From positions 1-64,000 of the forward strand of contig JARQPW010000004.1 in the NCBI GenBank assembly GCA_029577135.1: a stretch of DNA of 64,000 nucleotides, given 5' to 3'. Origin of the DNA: Acidimicrobiales bacterium (lineage in GTDB: Bacteria; Actinomycetota; Acidimicrobiia; Acidimicrobiales; MedAcidi-G1). Numbering within the stretch: position 1 is the first letter of the stretch; each line of letters opens with the position of its first letter. The position numbers and the translations under genes are program-made. The notes under the pieces were generated by a model. The model searched no databases, was not told where the DNA came from, and worked only from the letters and a program-made list of their open reading frames with translations. This document shows, piece after piece, positions 15,811 to 24,475 of this stretch.

Positions 15811-17028
15811 GTGCCCAAGCGACTGCCAATCGGCATCCCCCAGTCCGCGGAAGAACTGACGGCCGACTGGCTGACCGACGCACTGCGCGGGTCGTCCGGT
15901 CCGGCTGACGCCCGGGTGGTCGGCTTTACCACAGCAGAGCCGGGCGCCGGCGTCGGGTTCTCGGGGCTGACGGTCCGGGTCGACCTCACCTGGGAGCCGG
16001 CCGACCCTTCACTGCCCGCAACGGTGCTCGCCAAGTTCCCGACGGACATCGCCAGCAACCGTGGCCTGGTGGAGAGCGAGGGCTGCTACGACCGGGAGGT
16101 CGACTTCTACGAGCGCTTCTCCGACGAGTTCCCCACACGGATCCCCCGACTGCTCCACGCCGTGCGCGACCCGGGTCGTGCCTGGTCCTCGATGGAGCGG
16201 CAGTTCCGGATCCTCAACCGGGTGCCGGACTGGACTGCCCGCCTGATCGGAAGGTACTCGCACAAGATGGTCCGACCGACGAAGCGCCGCTTCGCCATGC
16301 TGCTCGAGTACGTGGAGGGTGCGCGGGTCACGCCCCTGGACCAGGTTCCCCCGGAGGCGGACCTCCAGGAGGTCCTCAGGGCCCAGGCCCGCATCCACGC
16401 CCACTGGTGGCGGGCACCGCTGCTGCTCGACGAGTCACCCTTCGGCTGGCGGACCTGCAGTCAGGTGCCCCACATCCTCAACGGCACCTACGCGGTGCAC
16501 CGGGACGCCGTCGTTGCCGACTATCCGGACCTGCTCACTCCTGAGGTCATGCGGTTCGCCGACTGGGTCGATGCGAACCTGACCGCCGTGGTCGACCACC
16601 TCAACGACAAGATGGCGTTCCTGCACGGCGATGCCCGCAGCGACAACATGTTGTTCACCGGGGTGGGCACGGGGGAAGGCCTGGTCCTCATCGACTTCGG
16701 CATGGTCAGCTCGGGGCGACCGGCCTGGGATGTCGGATACCTGCTGTCGTCGACGCTCCCGCCGGGGCCGTCTGCCCGGTCGGAGCTCCTGCGACTGTGC
16801 GCCGACTACCACGCCAACCTGGTCGCCGCCGGGGTCGCGAGCCACTCGCGCGAACAGTTCCGCAACGACATCGACCTCTGCCTCGGCGTCCAGATCCACC
16901 GGATGATCCTGACGGCGGCGATCTTCGCCGGCGAGGGCTACGGCGACGCCACGCTCGCAGAACTCTGGATGCGCAAGGTCATCGACCAGTTGCCGGAGGA
17001 GTTCCCCGTGATCGGCGAGGTCGGCTGA
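15811..17028 (+). CDS. Aminoglycoside-phosphotransferase-fold / ecdysteroid-kinase-like protein
   Basis: A 405-residue protein kinase-like fold enzyme. The catalytic loop FLHGDARSDNMLF carries the Asp and Asn of the APH family, and the metal-binding motif is LIDFGMVSSGRPAWDVGYLL. The N-lobe shows VDLTWEPADPSLPATVLAKFP with the ATP-binding lysine. Related actinobacterial proteins are annotated as phosphotransferases and often sit beside acyl-CoA genes; the substrate is unknown. GTG 15811 is chosen by position 29 nt after selD and by the start of conservation. It is not an antibiotic resistance determinant on this evidence. Confidence 0.75.
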   Translation: MPKRLPIGIPQSAEELTADWLTDALRGSSGPADARVVGFTTAEPGAGVGFSGLTVRVDLTWEPADPSLPATVLAKFPTDIASNRGLVESEGCYDREVDFYERFSDEFPTRIPRLLHAVRDPGRAWSSMERQFRILNRVPDWTARLIGRYSHKMVRPTKRRFAMLLEYVEGARVTPLDQVPPEADLQEVLRAQARIHAHWWRAPLLLDESPFGWRTCSQVPHILNGTYAVHRDAVVADYPDLLTPEVMRFADWVDANLTAVVDHLNDKMAFLHGDARSDNMLFTGVGTGEGLVLIDFGMVSSGRPAWDVGYLLSSTLPPGPSARSELLRLCADYHANLVAAGVASHSREQFRNDIDLCLGVQIHRMILTAAIFAGEGYGDATLAELWMRKVIDQLPEEFPVIGEVG

Positions 17029-17041
17029 CGGACGGGGCGCT

Positions 17042-17863
17042 TCAGCGCAGGCGAGGCTCGGTGCGGGCGCCGGAGTCGAACGCCTCGGCACCCTCGGCCA
17101 TCGCATCGGAGTCCATGGCCGCTGCGTAGATGGCGGCCGCCACGTCCCGGGCGGCGAGGCGCCCGAGATCCTGGGCCGCCCAGATCGCCCGCAGGGTCCC
17201 CTGCACGGCCCACGGCGGGTTGGCGGCGATGGAGTCGGCGAGCCGGGCTGCTGCGGCCTCGAGCTCGTCGCCGGGCACGACCTCGGACACGAGGCCCATG
17301 CGCAGGGCCGAGTCGGCCGTGATGCGCTCGGCGTTGCCCGTGAGCGACATGCGCATGACCTCGCCGAACGGCATCTTCGTGAGCATCTTCATCGGCTCGT
17401 AGACGGCCGCCATGCCGTAGGTGACGTGCGGGTCGAAGAAGGTGGCGTGCTCGGCGGCGATCAGGATGTCGCACTCGGCGAGGAAGTAGAAGGCGCCGCC
17501 GCAGGCCATCCCGTTGACGGCGCCGATCACCGGCTTCCAGAGGTCGTTGGCCTTCGGGCCGAGGGCATCGCCGGGGTCGTCGTACATGAAGTTGTTGGAG
17601 GTGCCGTAGATGGCCCCGCCGTCGAGCGCCGTGAACGGCTCGTTGCGGTCGGTGCCGACGCAGAAGGCCCGGTCGCCGGCACCCGTCAGCACCACCGCTC
17701 GGATGTCGTCGTTGGTCCGGAGCCCCTGCCAGACGGTGCGGCACTCGTCCTGCATGGTCGCCGTGAAGGCGTTGAGCGCATCGGGTCGGTCGAGGGTGAC
17801 CCATGCGACGCTCCCGCGTTCCTCGTAGCGGAGGGTCTCGAAGTCCGGGAACCGACTGCTCAC
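17042..17863 (-). CDS. Enoyl-CoA hydratase/isomerase family protein
   Basis: A 273-residue crotonase-fold protein. It shows VAWVTLDRPDALNAF, the oxyanion-hole segment VVLTGAGDRAFCVGTD, and KPVIGAVNGMACGGAFYFLAECDILIAAEHATF. The usual catalytic Glu positions are not clearly present: the loop after the oxyanion hole reads TYGMAAVYEPMKML. It may therefore be an isomerase, hydrolase or lyase of the superfamily instead of a classic hydratase. It converges on the kinase-like gene and starts back-to-back with the amidohydrolase gene. Confidence 0.85.
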   Translation of the reverse strand: MSSRFPDFETLRYEERGSVAWVTLDRPDALNAFTATMQDECRTVWQGLRTNDDIRAVVLTGAGDRAFCVGTDRNEPFTALDGGAIYGTSNNFMYDDPGDALGPKANDLWKPVIGAVNGMACGGAFYFLAECDILIAAEHATFFDPHVTYGMAAVYEPMKMLTKMPFGEVMRMSLTGNAERITADSALRMGLVSEVVPGDELEAAAARLADSIAANPPWAVQGTLRAIWAAQDLGRLAARDVAAAIYAAAMDSDAMAEGAEAFDSGARTEPRLR

Positions 17864-17929
17864 GATGTGGACCCTAGCGTTGCGTCCCCATTGGCCCGGG
17901 TTCCATGTGTCCCACTAACGTCGTCGGCG

Positions 17930-19165
17930 ATGGATGCAGGACCGGAAACAGAAGCGGATCCAGGAGCGGATCCAGGAGTTGGGCTGGGCTACCGACCCTT
18001 CGACTGCGACAACCACTACTACGAGGGCCACGACGCCTTCACCCGCCACGTGCCCGCCGAGATGCAGCACCGGGTCGTCCAGTGGTGCGAGATGGACGGT
18101 AGGAGATACCACGTCGTCGGCGGCAGGGTCAGCCACGCCGTGGTCAACCCGACGTGGAATCCGATCGCCAAGCCCGGGGCGCTGTACGACTACTTCCGGG
18201 GCAACCCGGACGGTAAGAGCCCGCTCGAACTGCTCCGTGCCCGGGAACCGCTGCCCGCCGAGTACGTCGACCGCGAGGCGCGGCTGCGGACGGTCGAGGC
18301 GCAGGGACTCGAGGCGGTGTGGCTGTTCCCCACGCTCGGCGTGCTCTATGAGGAGCTCCTGAAGGAGGACACCGAGGCGGTGGGTGCCCTCATGGTCGGC
18401 TTCAACCGTTGGCTTCAGGAGGACTGGGGCTTCGCCCACGAGGACACGATCTTCGCCTCCCCGTACCTCTCGTTGGCCGATCCCGACCTGGCCGTCCGGG
18501 AACTCGAGTGGTGCCTCGCCGAGGGGGCACGCACCATCGTGATGCGCCCTGCGGCGGTGTGGACCGCCCAGGGGCCACGCTCGCCTGGGGACTGGACGTT
18601 CGACCCGTTCTGGTCCCTCGTGAACGATGCGGGCATCACGGTGGTGGTCCATGCCGGCGACAGCGGCTACAGCTCGCAGGGCTACGCCGACGACGGGTTC
18701 TCGTCGCAGATGGCGAAGGTGACGAGGGTGTCCCGTCCCTCGATCAAGGCCTTCAACATCGAACGGGCCGCCCACGACTGGCTCATCACCATGTCGATGG
18801 AGAAGATGTACACGCGCTTCCCGAACCTGCGGGTGGCTTCGGTCGAGAACGGCTCCGACTACCTGGCGCCGATGTTCCGCAAGCTGCGACAGCAGGCCGA
18901 CAAGTCCCCCCACTGGTACGACGAGGATCCGGTGGCGCTGTACCGCGAGCACGTCTGGATGAACCCCTTCTGGGAGGACGATGTCAGGGAGGTGGTCGAG
19001 TTCATGGGCGCCGACCACGTGATCTTCGGCTCCGACTGGCCCCACATCGAGGGGCTCCCGGAGCCGCTCGACTACCTCTGCGAGGTCGAGGGGTTCGACG
19101 AGGACGATCGACGCAGGATCCTGCGCGACAACGTCCGCTCCCTCAACGTCCGACGACCGGCGTGA
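17930..19165 (+). CDS. Amidohydrolase-2 family metal-dependent hydrolase
   Basis: A 411-residue TIM-barrel hydrolase. The N-terminal metal motif is FDCDNHYYE (DxDxH-like), VVVHAGDSGY gives the second histidine, and FGSDWPHIEGLPEP carries the catalytic/metal Asp near the C-terminus. Proteins of this subgroup decarboxylate or hydrolyse and often sit in catabolic clusters. The first 20 residues contain a short duplicated ADPGADPG segment from a GGATCCAGGAGC direct repeat. The stop codon overlaps the start of the carboxyltransferase gene (GTGA), so they are coupled. Confidence 0.85.
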   Translation: MDAGPETEADPGADPGVGLGYRPFDCDNHYYEGHDAFTRHVPAEMQHRVVQWCEMDGRRYHVVGGRVSHAVVNPTWNPIAKPGALYDYFRGNPDGKSPLELLRAREPLPAEYVDREARLRTVEAQGLEAVWLFPTLGVLYEELLKEDTEAVGALMVGFNRWLQEDWGFAHEDTIFASPYLSLADPDLAVRELEWCLAEGARTIVMRPAAVWTAQGPRSPGDWTFDPFWSLVNDAGITVVVHAGDSGYSSQGYADDGFSSQMAKVTRVSRPSIKAFNIERAAHDWLITMSMEKMYTRFPNLRVASVENGSDYLAPMFRKLRQQADKSPHWYDEDPVALYREHVWMNPFWEDDVREVVEFMGADHVIFGSDWPHIEGLPEPLDYLCEVEGFDEDDRRRILRDNVRSLNVRRPA

Positions 19166-20790
19166 CCCCCGCTCCCGGCGACGGGTCCCCGGACAGCACC
19201 TGGGGTCCCGAACTGGACGAGCTCCGCTCCCGCGGGGCCCTCGCCGAGAACATGGGCGGCGACGAGAAGGTCCGGCGCCAGCACGACCGCGGAAAGTTGG
19301 ACGTGCGCCAACGGATCGACGCACTCTTGGACGACGGCTCGTTCCACGAGATCGGCAAGATCGCCGGCACCCCCACCTACGACGACGAGGGGAACCTGGC
19401 CGACCTGCAAGCCTCGAACTTCGTGTTCGGCCGGGGACGCATCGACGGTAGGACGGTGGTCGTCGCCGCCGACGACTTCACGGTTCGTGGCGGGGCCGCC
19501 GACGCCTCGATCATCACCAAGCAGATCGCCGCCGAGCAGATGGCACTCGAGCTGCGGCTCCCCCTGGTCCGTCTCATCGACGGCACCGGTGGTGGGGGAT
19601 CGGTCAAGACGCTCGACACGGACCCGAAGAAGCAGTCGGAGAACACGTCGGGCGGCTACGGCCGCGGTGCCCGCACATACGTTCCGGCCAATCCCGGGTG
19701 GGAGCACGTGGTGGCCAACCTCGCCACGGTGCCGGTCGTGGCGCTCTGCCTCGGTCCGGTGGCCGGACTGGGCGCCGCCCGGGCGGTCAGCAGCCACTAC
19801 TCGGTGATGGTGAAGGGCCTTTCCCAGCTGTTCGTGGCCGGCCCGCCCGTCGTCAACCGCCTGGGCCTCGAGGAGGTCGACAAGGAGAGCCTCGGTGGGA
19901 GCAGCATCCACACCCGCAACGGCGCCGTCGACAACGAGGTCGGTTCAGAAGAGGAGGCCTTCGAGAACGCCCGGCGGTTCCTGTCCTACCTGCCTTCGTC
20001 GGTCCACGAGCTTCCCGAACGGGGGCCGGCCACCGACGACCCGCAACGGACGGACGACTCACTCCTCGACGTGGTGCCCCGCGACCGTCGACAGGTGTAC
20101 CGGATGCGCGACATCCTTAAGTCGGTGCTGGATCAGGGGTCCTTCTTCGAGATGGGCGCCCGCTTCGGAAGGTCGGCGATCACCGGCCTGGCCCGGCTGG
20201 ATGGCTGGCCGGTGGCGGTGCTGGCGGGCGACCCCTACCACTATGGCGGTGGCTGGACCGCCGACGCCTCCCAGAAGGTGACCCGGTTCATGGACCTGGC
20301 GGAGACCTTCCACCTGCCGGTCGTGCACCTCGTCGACAACCCGGGTTTCGTGATCGGGAGCGAGGCGGAGCGGGCGGCCACGATCCGGCACGGTTGCCGT
20401 GCGTTGGCCGCCGTGTACCAGGCGACGGTGCCGTGGTGCTCGATCCTGGTGCGCAAGGCCTTCGGCGTGGCCGGGGCGGCCCATTCGGCGGCGCACCGCT
20501 TCCAGTACCGCTACGCGTGGCCTTCGGGCGACTGGGGATCGCTGCCCGTCGAGGGGGGGGTGGAGGCTGCCTACCGGTCGGACCTTGAGCAGTCCGACGA
20601 CCCAGAGGCGCTGCTCGCAGAGATCACGAAGCGGCTCAACCGGGTGCGTTCGCCGTTCCGGACCGCTGAGGCCTTCCTCGTCGAGGAGATCATCGACCCA
20701 CGTGAGACCCGGCCCCTGCTGTGCGAGTTCGCCAACCTGGCGGCACCCCTGCGGACGACGGGTCCGTCGAGCTTCGGCTACCGGCCCTGA
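19162..20790 (+). CDS. Acyl-CoA carboxylase carboxyltransferase (beta) subunit
   Basis: A 542-residue carboxyltransferase of the propionyl-/methylcrotonyl-CoA carboxylase type. It moves CO2 from carboxybiotin to an acyl-CoA. Two crotonase-like halves are visible: VVVAADDFTVRGGAADASIITKQ and GTGGGGSVKTLD in the N-half, VAVLAGDPYHYGGGWTADASQKVTRF and VDNPGFVIGSEAE in the C-half. GTG 19162 overlaps the amidohydrolase stop. A biotin carrier gene is on the opposite strand just downstream; no biotin carboxylase is in the window, so that subunit must come from elsewhere. Confidence 0.92.
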   Translation: MTPAPGDGSPDSTWGPELDELRSRGALAENMGGDEKVRRQHDRGKLDVRQRIDALLDDGSFHEIGKIAGTPTYDDEGNLADLQASNFVFGRGRIDGRTVVVAADDFTVRGGAADASIITKQIAAEQMALELRLPLVRLIDGTGGGGSVKTLDTDPKKQSENTSGGYGRGARTYVPANPGWEHVVANLATVPVVALCLGPVAGLGAARAVSSHYSVMVKGLSQLFVAGPPVVNRLGLEEVDKESLGGSSIHTRNGAVDNEVGSEEEAFENARRFLSYLPSSVHELPERGPATDDPQRTDDSLLDVVPRDRRQVYRMRDILKSVLDQGSFFEMGARFGRSAITGLARLDGWPVAVLAGDPYHYGGGWTADASQKVTRFMDLAETFHLPVVHLVDNPGFVIGSEAERAATIRHGCRALAAVYQATVPWCSILVRKAFGVAGAAHSAAHRFQYRYAWPSGDWGSLPVEGGVEAAYRSDLEQSDDPEALLAEITKRLNRVRSPFRTAEAFLVEEIIDPRETRPLLCEFANLAAPLRTTGPSSFGYRP

Positions 20791-20820
20791 GTGGCCGGGC
20801 ATCGAGCCCGTTGCAGCGGT

Positions 20821-21045
20821 TCAGGCGGGATCGATGCGGGCCACGACAGCGTCCTCACCGACGGCGTCCCCCTCGGTGACGAGGAGCTCGGCGACGGTTC
20901 CCGCCACCGGTGACTCCACGGGAATCTCCATCTTCATGGATTCGACGACCAGCAGGACGTCGCCCGCCGCCACGGCGGCGCCGACGGTGGTCCGGACCTG
21001 CCAGACCACGCCGGTGACCGGCGACTCGGCCTCGACAAGATGCAT
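20821..21045 (-). CDS. Biotin carboxyl carrier protein
   Basis: A 74-residue single-domain biotinyl protein with the biotinylation motif ESMKMEIPV, where the second Lys-side residue (K of MKM) carries biotin, and a symmetric beta-hammerhead (SPVTGVVWQV, SPVAGTVAELLV, EGDAV). The ATG at 21045 is preferred over upstream codons because conservation begins at HLVEAESP. It converges on the carboxyltransferase and presumably serves it, together with a biotin carboxylase outside the window. Confidence 0.9.
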   Translation of the reverse strand: MHLVEAESPVTGVVWQVRTTVGAAVAAGDVLLVVESMKMEIPVESPVAGTVAELLVTEGDAVGEDAVVARIDPA

Positions 21046-21106
21046 CGACGCAGTCCAGCAGCAGCCCGACCGCGATGCCACCCCGGCTCCGGGGCAGACT
21101 CGTGGC

Positions 21107-21640
21107 GTGGGTGCCTGTCCGACCATCGAGACCGATCGCCTCGTCCTGCGTCCGTTCCGGGACGACGACCTCGACGACTACTTCGCCATGATGGACACGC
21201 CCGAGGTGCGGCGCTGGTTGCACCTCTCGGACAAGTTCGACCGCGACGCCGCCTGGGCGCAGATGGCGGGACTCGTCGGCCAGTGGACGCTGCGGGGCAC
21301 CGGCCTCTGGGCACTCGAGGAGCGGAGCACCGGTCGTTTCGTGGGGCGGGCCGGCCTCTACAACCCGGTCCGCGTCGACTGGCCGGGGGTCGAGGTCGGG
21401 TGGACCCTCGATCCGTCCTCCTGGGGGAACGGATACGCCACCGAGGCGGGAATCGCAGCCCGGGACCACGGCTTCGGCGAACTCGGCGTGGACCGCCTGT
21501 ATTCGTTCATCCTTCCCGACAACCTCGCCTCCCAGGCCGTTGCCCGCAGACTCGGGTTCAGGTTGCTCGAGGAGCGCGTGATGGCGTGGTATCTGGATGC
21601 CCCCCACGGCATCTGGGTGGGCGAGCGGGGGAACGGCTAG
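21107..21640 (+). CDS. GNAT-family N-acetyltransferase (RimJ/RimL type)
   Basis: A 177-residue acetyltransferase. It opens with ETDRLVLRPFRDDDLDDYFAMM, typical of RimJ/RimL-type GNATs, and the acetyl-CoA site is near VGWTLDPSSWGNGYATEAG followed by the NLASQAVARRLGF helix. GTG 21107 is the most plausible start. The substrate may be a protein N-terminus, an amino acid or a drug; nothing decides. It diverges from the biotin carrier gene and converges on the pseudokinase gene. Confidence 0.85.
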   Translation: MGACPTIETDRLVLRPFRDDDLDDYFAMMDTPEVRRWLHLSDKFDRDAAWAQMAGLVGQWTLRGTGLWALEERSTGRFVGRAGLYNPVRVDWPGVEVGWTLDPSSWGNGYATEAGIAARDHGFGELGVDRLYSFILPDNLASQAVARRLGFRLLEERVMAWYLDAPHGIWVGERGNG

Positions 21641-22665
21641 CCGACGACGACCGGGATGCGTCGATCCACGCTGTCGACGACCAGCAACTCGTCGCACCCA
21701 CCCGTCACCACCGCGAGGTCGACGGCGTCGAGATGTGTGCCCAGCCGGCTTGCGACCAGTTCGCCGGTCTCGGCCCAACCGGAGAAGGCGAACAACTCGC
21801 CGGTTCCGGGGCGGAGGAGCACCACCGTGGAGGTCCCGTCGCAACCCCCGTCCGTGACCGCCCAGTCGCCGACCACGGCGACGTCACCGGGTCGTCCCAC
21901 CTGGTAGCGCTGGCCGTCGAACACGACGACCGGTCCGTCGGGGGCGAGCACGGGTCGGCTCTCCCGACCCTGGCTCATGGCGTAGAGGATTCCGACCATG
22001 GCAACCATGGCAACCAGGGCGATGAGTGCCGTGCTCAGGCGCGGCAGGTTCGGCTTCGTGCTGATGCGCGAGCGGAGGTCGTTGGTCGTTGCATCGCCTG
22101 CCGATGAAGCTGTGGATAGGGGCGCATGCGCCTCGAACTCGGCGGCGAGATCCGCCAGGGAGGATGTCAGGTCGAACGTGTCTTCGTGTCGCCGTGGGCG
22201 CAGTGCCCGTGCAAGGCGGCGTCGGCAGCGCCGTTCGTCGGCTCGTTCGGTCGCCGGGAGCAGGGCGAGCACCCCGGCCAGCAGGGCGACCAGTGCACGC
22301 AGGTCCTCCCGTCTGGCCTCAGGTGTGGCCTGCGTTGCATGGTCGAACCCGCTCAGGAGCGGTCGGCCCCCGGAGTCCAGGAGGATAGTGTCGGATCGGA
22401 GGTCGCGGTGGACGAAGCCGGCCCGGTGGACCTCGCCGAGCGTCCGACCCAGGGCTGCGCCGAGTGCGGCACATTCTGCGGCACTCCCCGGGGGTTGCTC
22501 GCCCAGTGGAGGAAGGTCGTCGCCGAGGCGGAGCGTCACGGTGTCGCCCTGACGGTCGAATCCCTCGAGGGGGACGACGCCGGGGAACTGGAGGCGACGC
22601 AGGACCTCGACCTGCGCTTCGATGCACACCGCCTCCCGGGGGTCGGCGGTCCTGCGGGTGCTCAC
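21637..22665 (-). CDS. Membrane-anchored protein kinase-like protein (probable pseudokinase)
   Basis: A 342-residue protein. The first 190 residues are a Ser/Thr-kinase-like domain with VHRDLRSDTILLD (HRD present, but the Mg-binding Asn of the loop is Thr) and LLSGFDHA where DFG is expected. No clear VAIK lysine or glycine loop is visible. One transmembrane helix (LIALVAMVAMVGILYAM) precedes a C-terminal domain with two GGCD motifs that probably lies outside the membrane. GTG 22665 overlaps the stop of the CpaE-like gene, so both are co-translated. I infer a ligand-sensing or scaffold role without catalysis. Confidence 0.65.
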   Translation of the reverse strand: MSTRRTADPREAVCIEAQVEVLRRLQFPGVVPLEGFDRQGDTVTLRLGDDLPPLGEQPPGSAAECAALGAALGRTLGEVHRAGFVHRDLRSDTILLDSGGRPLLSGFDHATQATPEARREDLRALVALLAGVLALLPATERADERRCRRRLARALRPRRHEDTFDLTSSLADLAAEFEAHAPLSTASSAGDATTNDLRSRISTKPNLPRLSTALIALVAMVAMVGILYAMSQGRESRPVLAPDGPVVVFDGQRYQVGRPGDVAVVGDWAVTDGGCDGTSTVVLLRPGTGELFAFSGWAETGELVASRLGTHLDAVDLAVVTGGCDELLVVDSVDRRIPVVVG

Positions 22666-23963
22666 GACGGATCCTCGTCCTGGTCGACCTCGGAGGAGGT
22701 GCCGAGGCTGCCGGGCACGACCGGGATGAGGCCGCCCATGTCGATCCGGTCGGGGAGGCGGTCGAGGTGCCGCAGGAGGATGCGGGCCAGTTGCGCCCCG
22801 TAGGCGGGCTCGGGGTCTGGGCCGGGGTCGGGCAGGGTGACCGTCCCGTTGGCGTCGTCGACATGGGCGGCGACAACCGCACGGGCCCTCCGGCGGTCGC
22901 CACGACGTGGACGGTCCGGCGCATCGGTGAGGCACAGCGGCAGCAGGCGCTCCTGGGGGAGGCCGGCCTCGAACAGGTTGGCGAGGGTGCGGCCGAGGGC
23001 GGCCCCGCCCTTGCGGCCGCTGTGCCCGCCGGTTCGTCCGACCACCACGACCAGGTCGGCGAGGTCGCAGACGACCAGCGCCGGCTCGCCCGGCGTCGAG
23101 GGGCCGGTCGGCTGCTCGTCGGGGGCGAGGTCGACGTCGGGATCCACGTCGACGACCGTGACGAGATTGTGTCGACAGAGGTTGGCGAGTGTCGCCCGCA
23201 GGCTCGATCCGCCGATCGTCGGCCAGTCCCGGCGTCGTCGGATGCCCGGGAGAAGGCGGTACGACAGGCCGGCGGGGGATACGAGGAAGCGGTCCAGGTC
23301 GGTGGCGTCCGGGAGTCCGCCCCGATGCGCCTGGGTCGCCTCCTGGAGGGTCAGGGGTGCGTCGACGATTCCGTGGAGGAGGGCCTGGTCGGCTTCCAGG
23401 CAGGCATCGACGAGGGTGACGGAACCGCGCAATCGGGGGTCGCGGGCGAGGCCGTCGCTGAGGCTCCGGGCGATCGTCGAGGCGCCCGTGCCTCCGGGTC
23501 CGGTGACGGCGACGAGCCTTCCGGTCCACCGGCTGTCGGTGGTCTGCGCCGGTGCTCCGAACTCGAGTCGGTCGATGCGGCCGATGGGTCGGGCCTGTCG
23601 CTCGAGGGTACGGGCGAAGTCGTCGGGGGCGAGGTCGACGGGCAGCACGGCCGCCGCTCCGAGCCCGGTCCAGCGGTCGGCATCGCCGCCGACGACCAGG
23701 ACGGGGCATGAGGCGGAGACGGCCCGGCTGATGAGCTCCCGGTCGAGCCCGACGGTGCGGTGGTCGACGAGGAGGGCCGAGAAGGGGCGACCGGAGGCGA
23801 GGCGGTTGAGCAGGTCGGCGATGCCGGCGCAGGGAAGGAACTCGTGGCCGGTCCCGAGGTCCGCCAGGCGGAGGTCGACGGTCGGCATCCAGGGCGGCGC
23901 CCCGGAGGCCAGGCCCAGGAGCACATAGCGGTGGACGCTTCCCGGGCCGGTCGTTTGCGTCAT
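22662..23963 (-). CDS. CpaE-like P-loop ATPase (MinD/ParA superfamily)
   Basis: A 433-residue protein with a receiver-like N-terminal half and a SIMIBI ATPase half. The nucleotide loop is TGPGGTGASTIARSLSDGLA: it keeps the GGTGxST core but has Ala where the Walker lysine stands, as CpaE proteins often do. Later segments TLVDACLEADQALLHGIVDAPL and VVCDLADLVVVVGRTG fit switch regions. CpaE localises type IV/Tad pilus machinery at poles; no other Tad genes are in this window. It is co-translated with the downstream pseudokinase, hinting at a two-protein positioning or signalling unit. Confidence 0.72.
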   Translation of the reverse strand: MTQTTGPGSVHRYVLLGLASGAPPWMPTVDLRLADLGTGHEFLPCAGIADLLNRLASGRPFSALLVDHRTVGLDRELISRAVSASCPVLVVGGDADRWTGLGAAAVLPVDLAPDDFARTLERQARPIGRIDRLEFGAPAQTTDSRWTGRLVAVTGPGGTGASTIARSLSDGLARDPRLRGSVTLVDACLEADQALLHGIVDAPLTLQEATQAHRGGLPDATDLDRFLVSPAGLSYRLLPGIRRRRDWPTIGGSSLRATLANLCRHNLVTVVDVDPDVDLAPDEQPTGPSTPGEPALVVCDLADLVVVVGRTGGHSGRKGGAALGRTLANLFEAGLPQERLLPLCLTDAPDRPRRGDRRRARAVVAAHVDDANGTVTLPDPGPDPEPAYGAQLARILLRHLDRLPDRIDMGGLIPVVPGSLGTSSEVDQDEDPS

Positions 23964-24056
23964 CGTCGCTGGACGCTAGCCGTGCACCGGAAGCGGCTCT
24001 CGGAAGCAGGTGCGGAACGCTTGCATGGGTACGGAGAATGATGGAAAGATCATGAG

Positions 24057-24284
24057 ATGACAGAGATGACACCACAGAAAGTGGAATGGCTCAACACGAA
24101 ATCGGCGGCGGCGATGCTCGGCATCACGCCCCGCACGCTCTACAAGCTCGTCGACCAGGGGCAGGTCCCCGGCTACCGCATGGGACGTGTGCTCCGGTTC
24201 AAGCGCTCCGACATCGAAGAGGCCACCGAGAACTTCCGCATCCAGCCCGGCTCGCTCCAGCACCTGTACCAGGAGGCGCCGTAG
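24057..24284 (+). CDS. Small MerR/excisionase-type HTH DNA-binding protein
   Basis: A 75-residue winged-helix protein (HTH_17 family): WLNTKSAAAMLGITPRTLYKLVDQGQVPGYRMG then VLRFKRSDIEEAT. Despite the excisionase name, such one-domain proteins are mostly chromosomal regulators (BldC-like) in actinobacteria. Start ATG 24057 gives a compact domain with a 10-residue lead; the next ATG at 24066 is possible. It lies between the CpaE-like gene (divergent) and the SUF run (same strand, 190 nt away). Confidence 0.82.
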   Translation: MTEMTPQKVEWLNTKSAAAMLGITPRTLYKLVDQGQVPGYRMGRVLRFKRSDIEEATENFRIQPGSLQHLYQEAP

Positions 24285-24337
24285 AAGGATCGGGGGGCCG
24301 CCTGGCAGGCGTTCGGCGCTGGATCGCCGGCCGGGGA

Positions 24338-24361
24338 TTTCTCCTATGGCGATAGGGTAAA
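24338..24361 (+). promoter_or_regulatory. Palindromic operator/promoter upstream of the SUF operon
   Basis: CCTAT-GGCG-ATAGG (24343-24356) has outer TTT/AAA arms forming a 24-bp dyad. It overlaps a TAGGGT hexamer at 24353-24358 that fits a TAnnnT -10 box. It lies about 65 nt before the likely SufD start. Position and symmetry suggest a repressor site for Fe-S-cluster control (Rrf2/SufR-like); no regulator gene is adjacent. Confidence 0.5.
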
Positions 24362-24475
24362 TCCCGCGTCGGCATCATCCGGCGCCGTCAGCTTCACCAG
24401 CCATCTTCCGCCCGAGGTCGTGCCCTGAACCGCTTCACCCCCGACGTCTCCGCCGCGCTTCCCGGGCCGGACTGG

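Noticed and set aside
15811-17028. APH-family protein as antibiotic resistance
   Set aside because: The kinase motifs fit, but context and the family subgroup (ecdysteroid-kinase-like) give no sign of a resistance role.
21637-24075. One 812-codon minus frame covering pseudokinase and CpaE genes
   Set aside because: The first 470 codons are an Arg/Pro-rich shadow of the CpaE-like gene; only the C-terminal 342 codons from GTG 22665 encode a protein.
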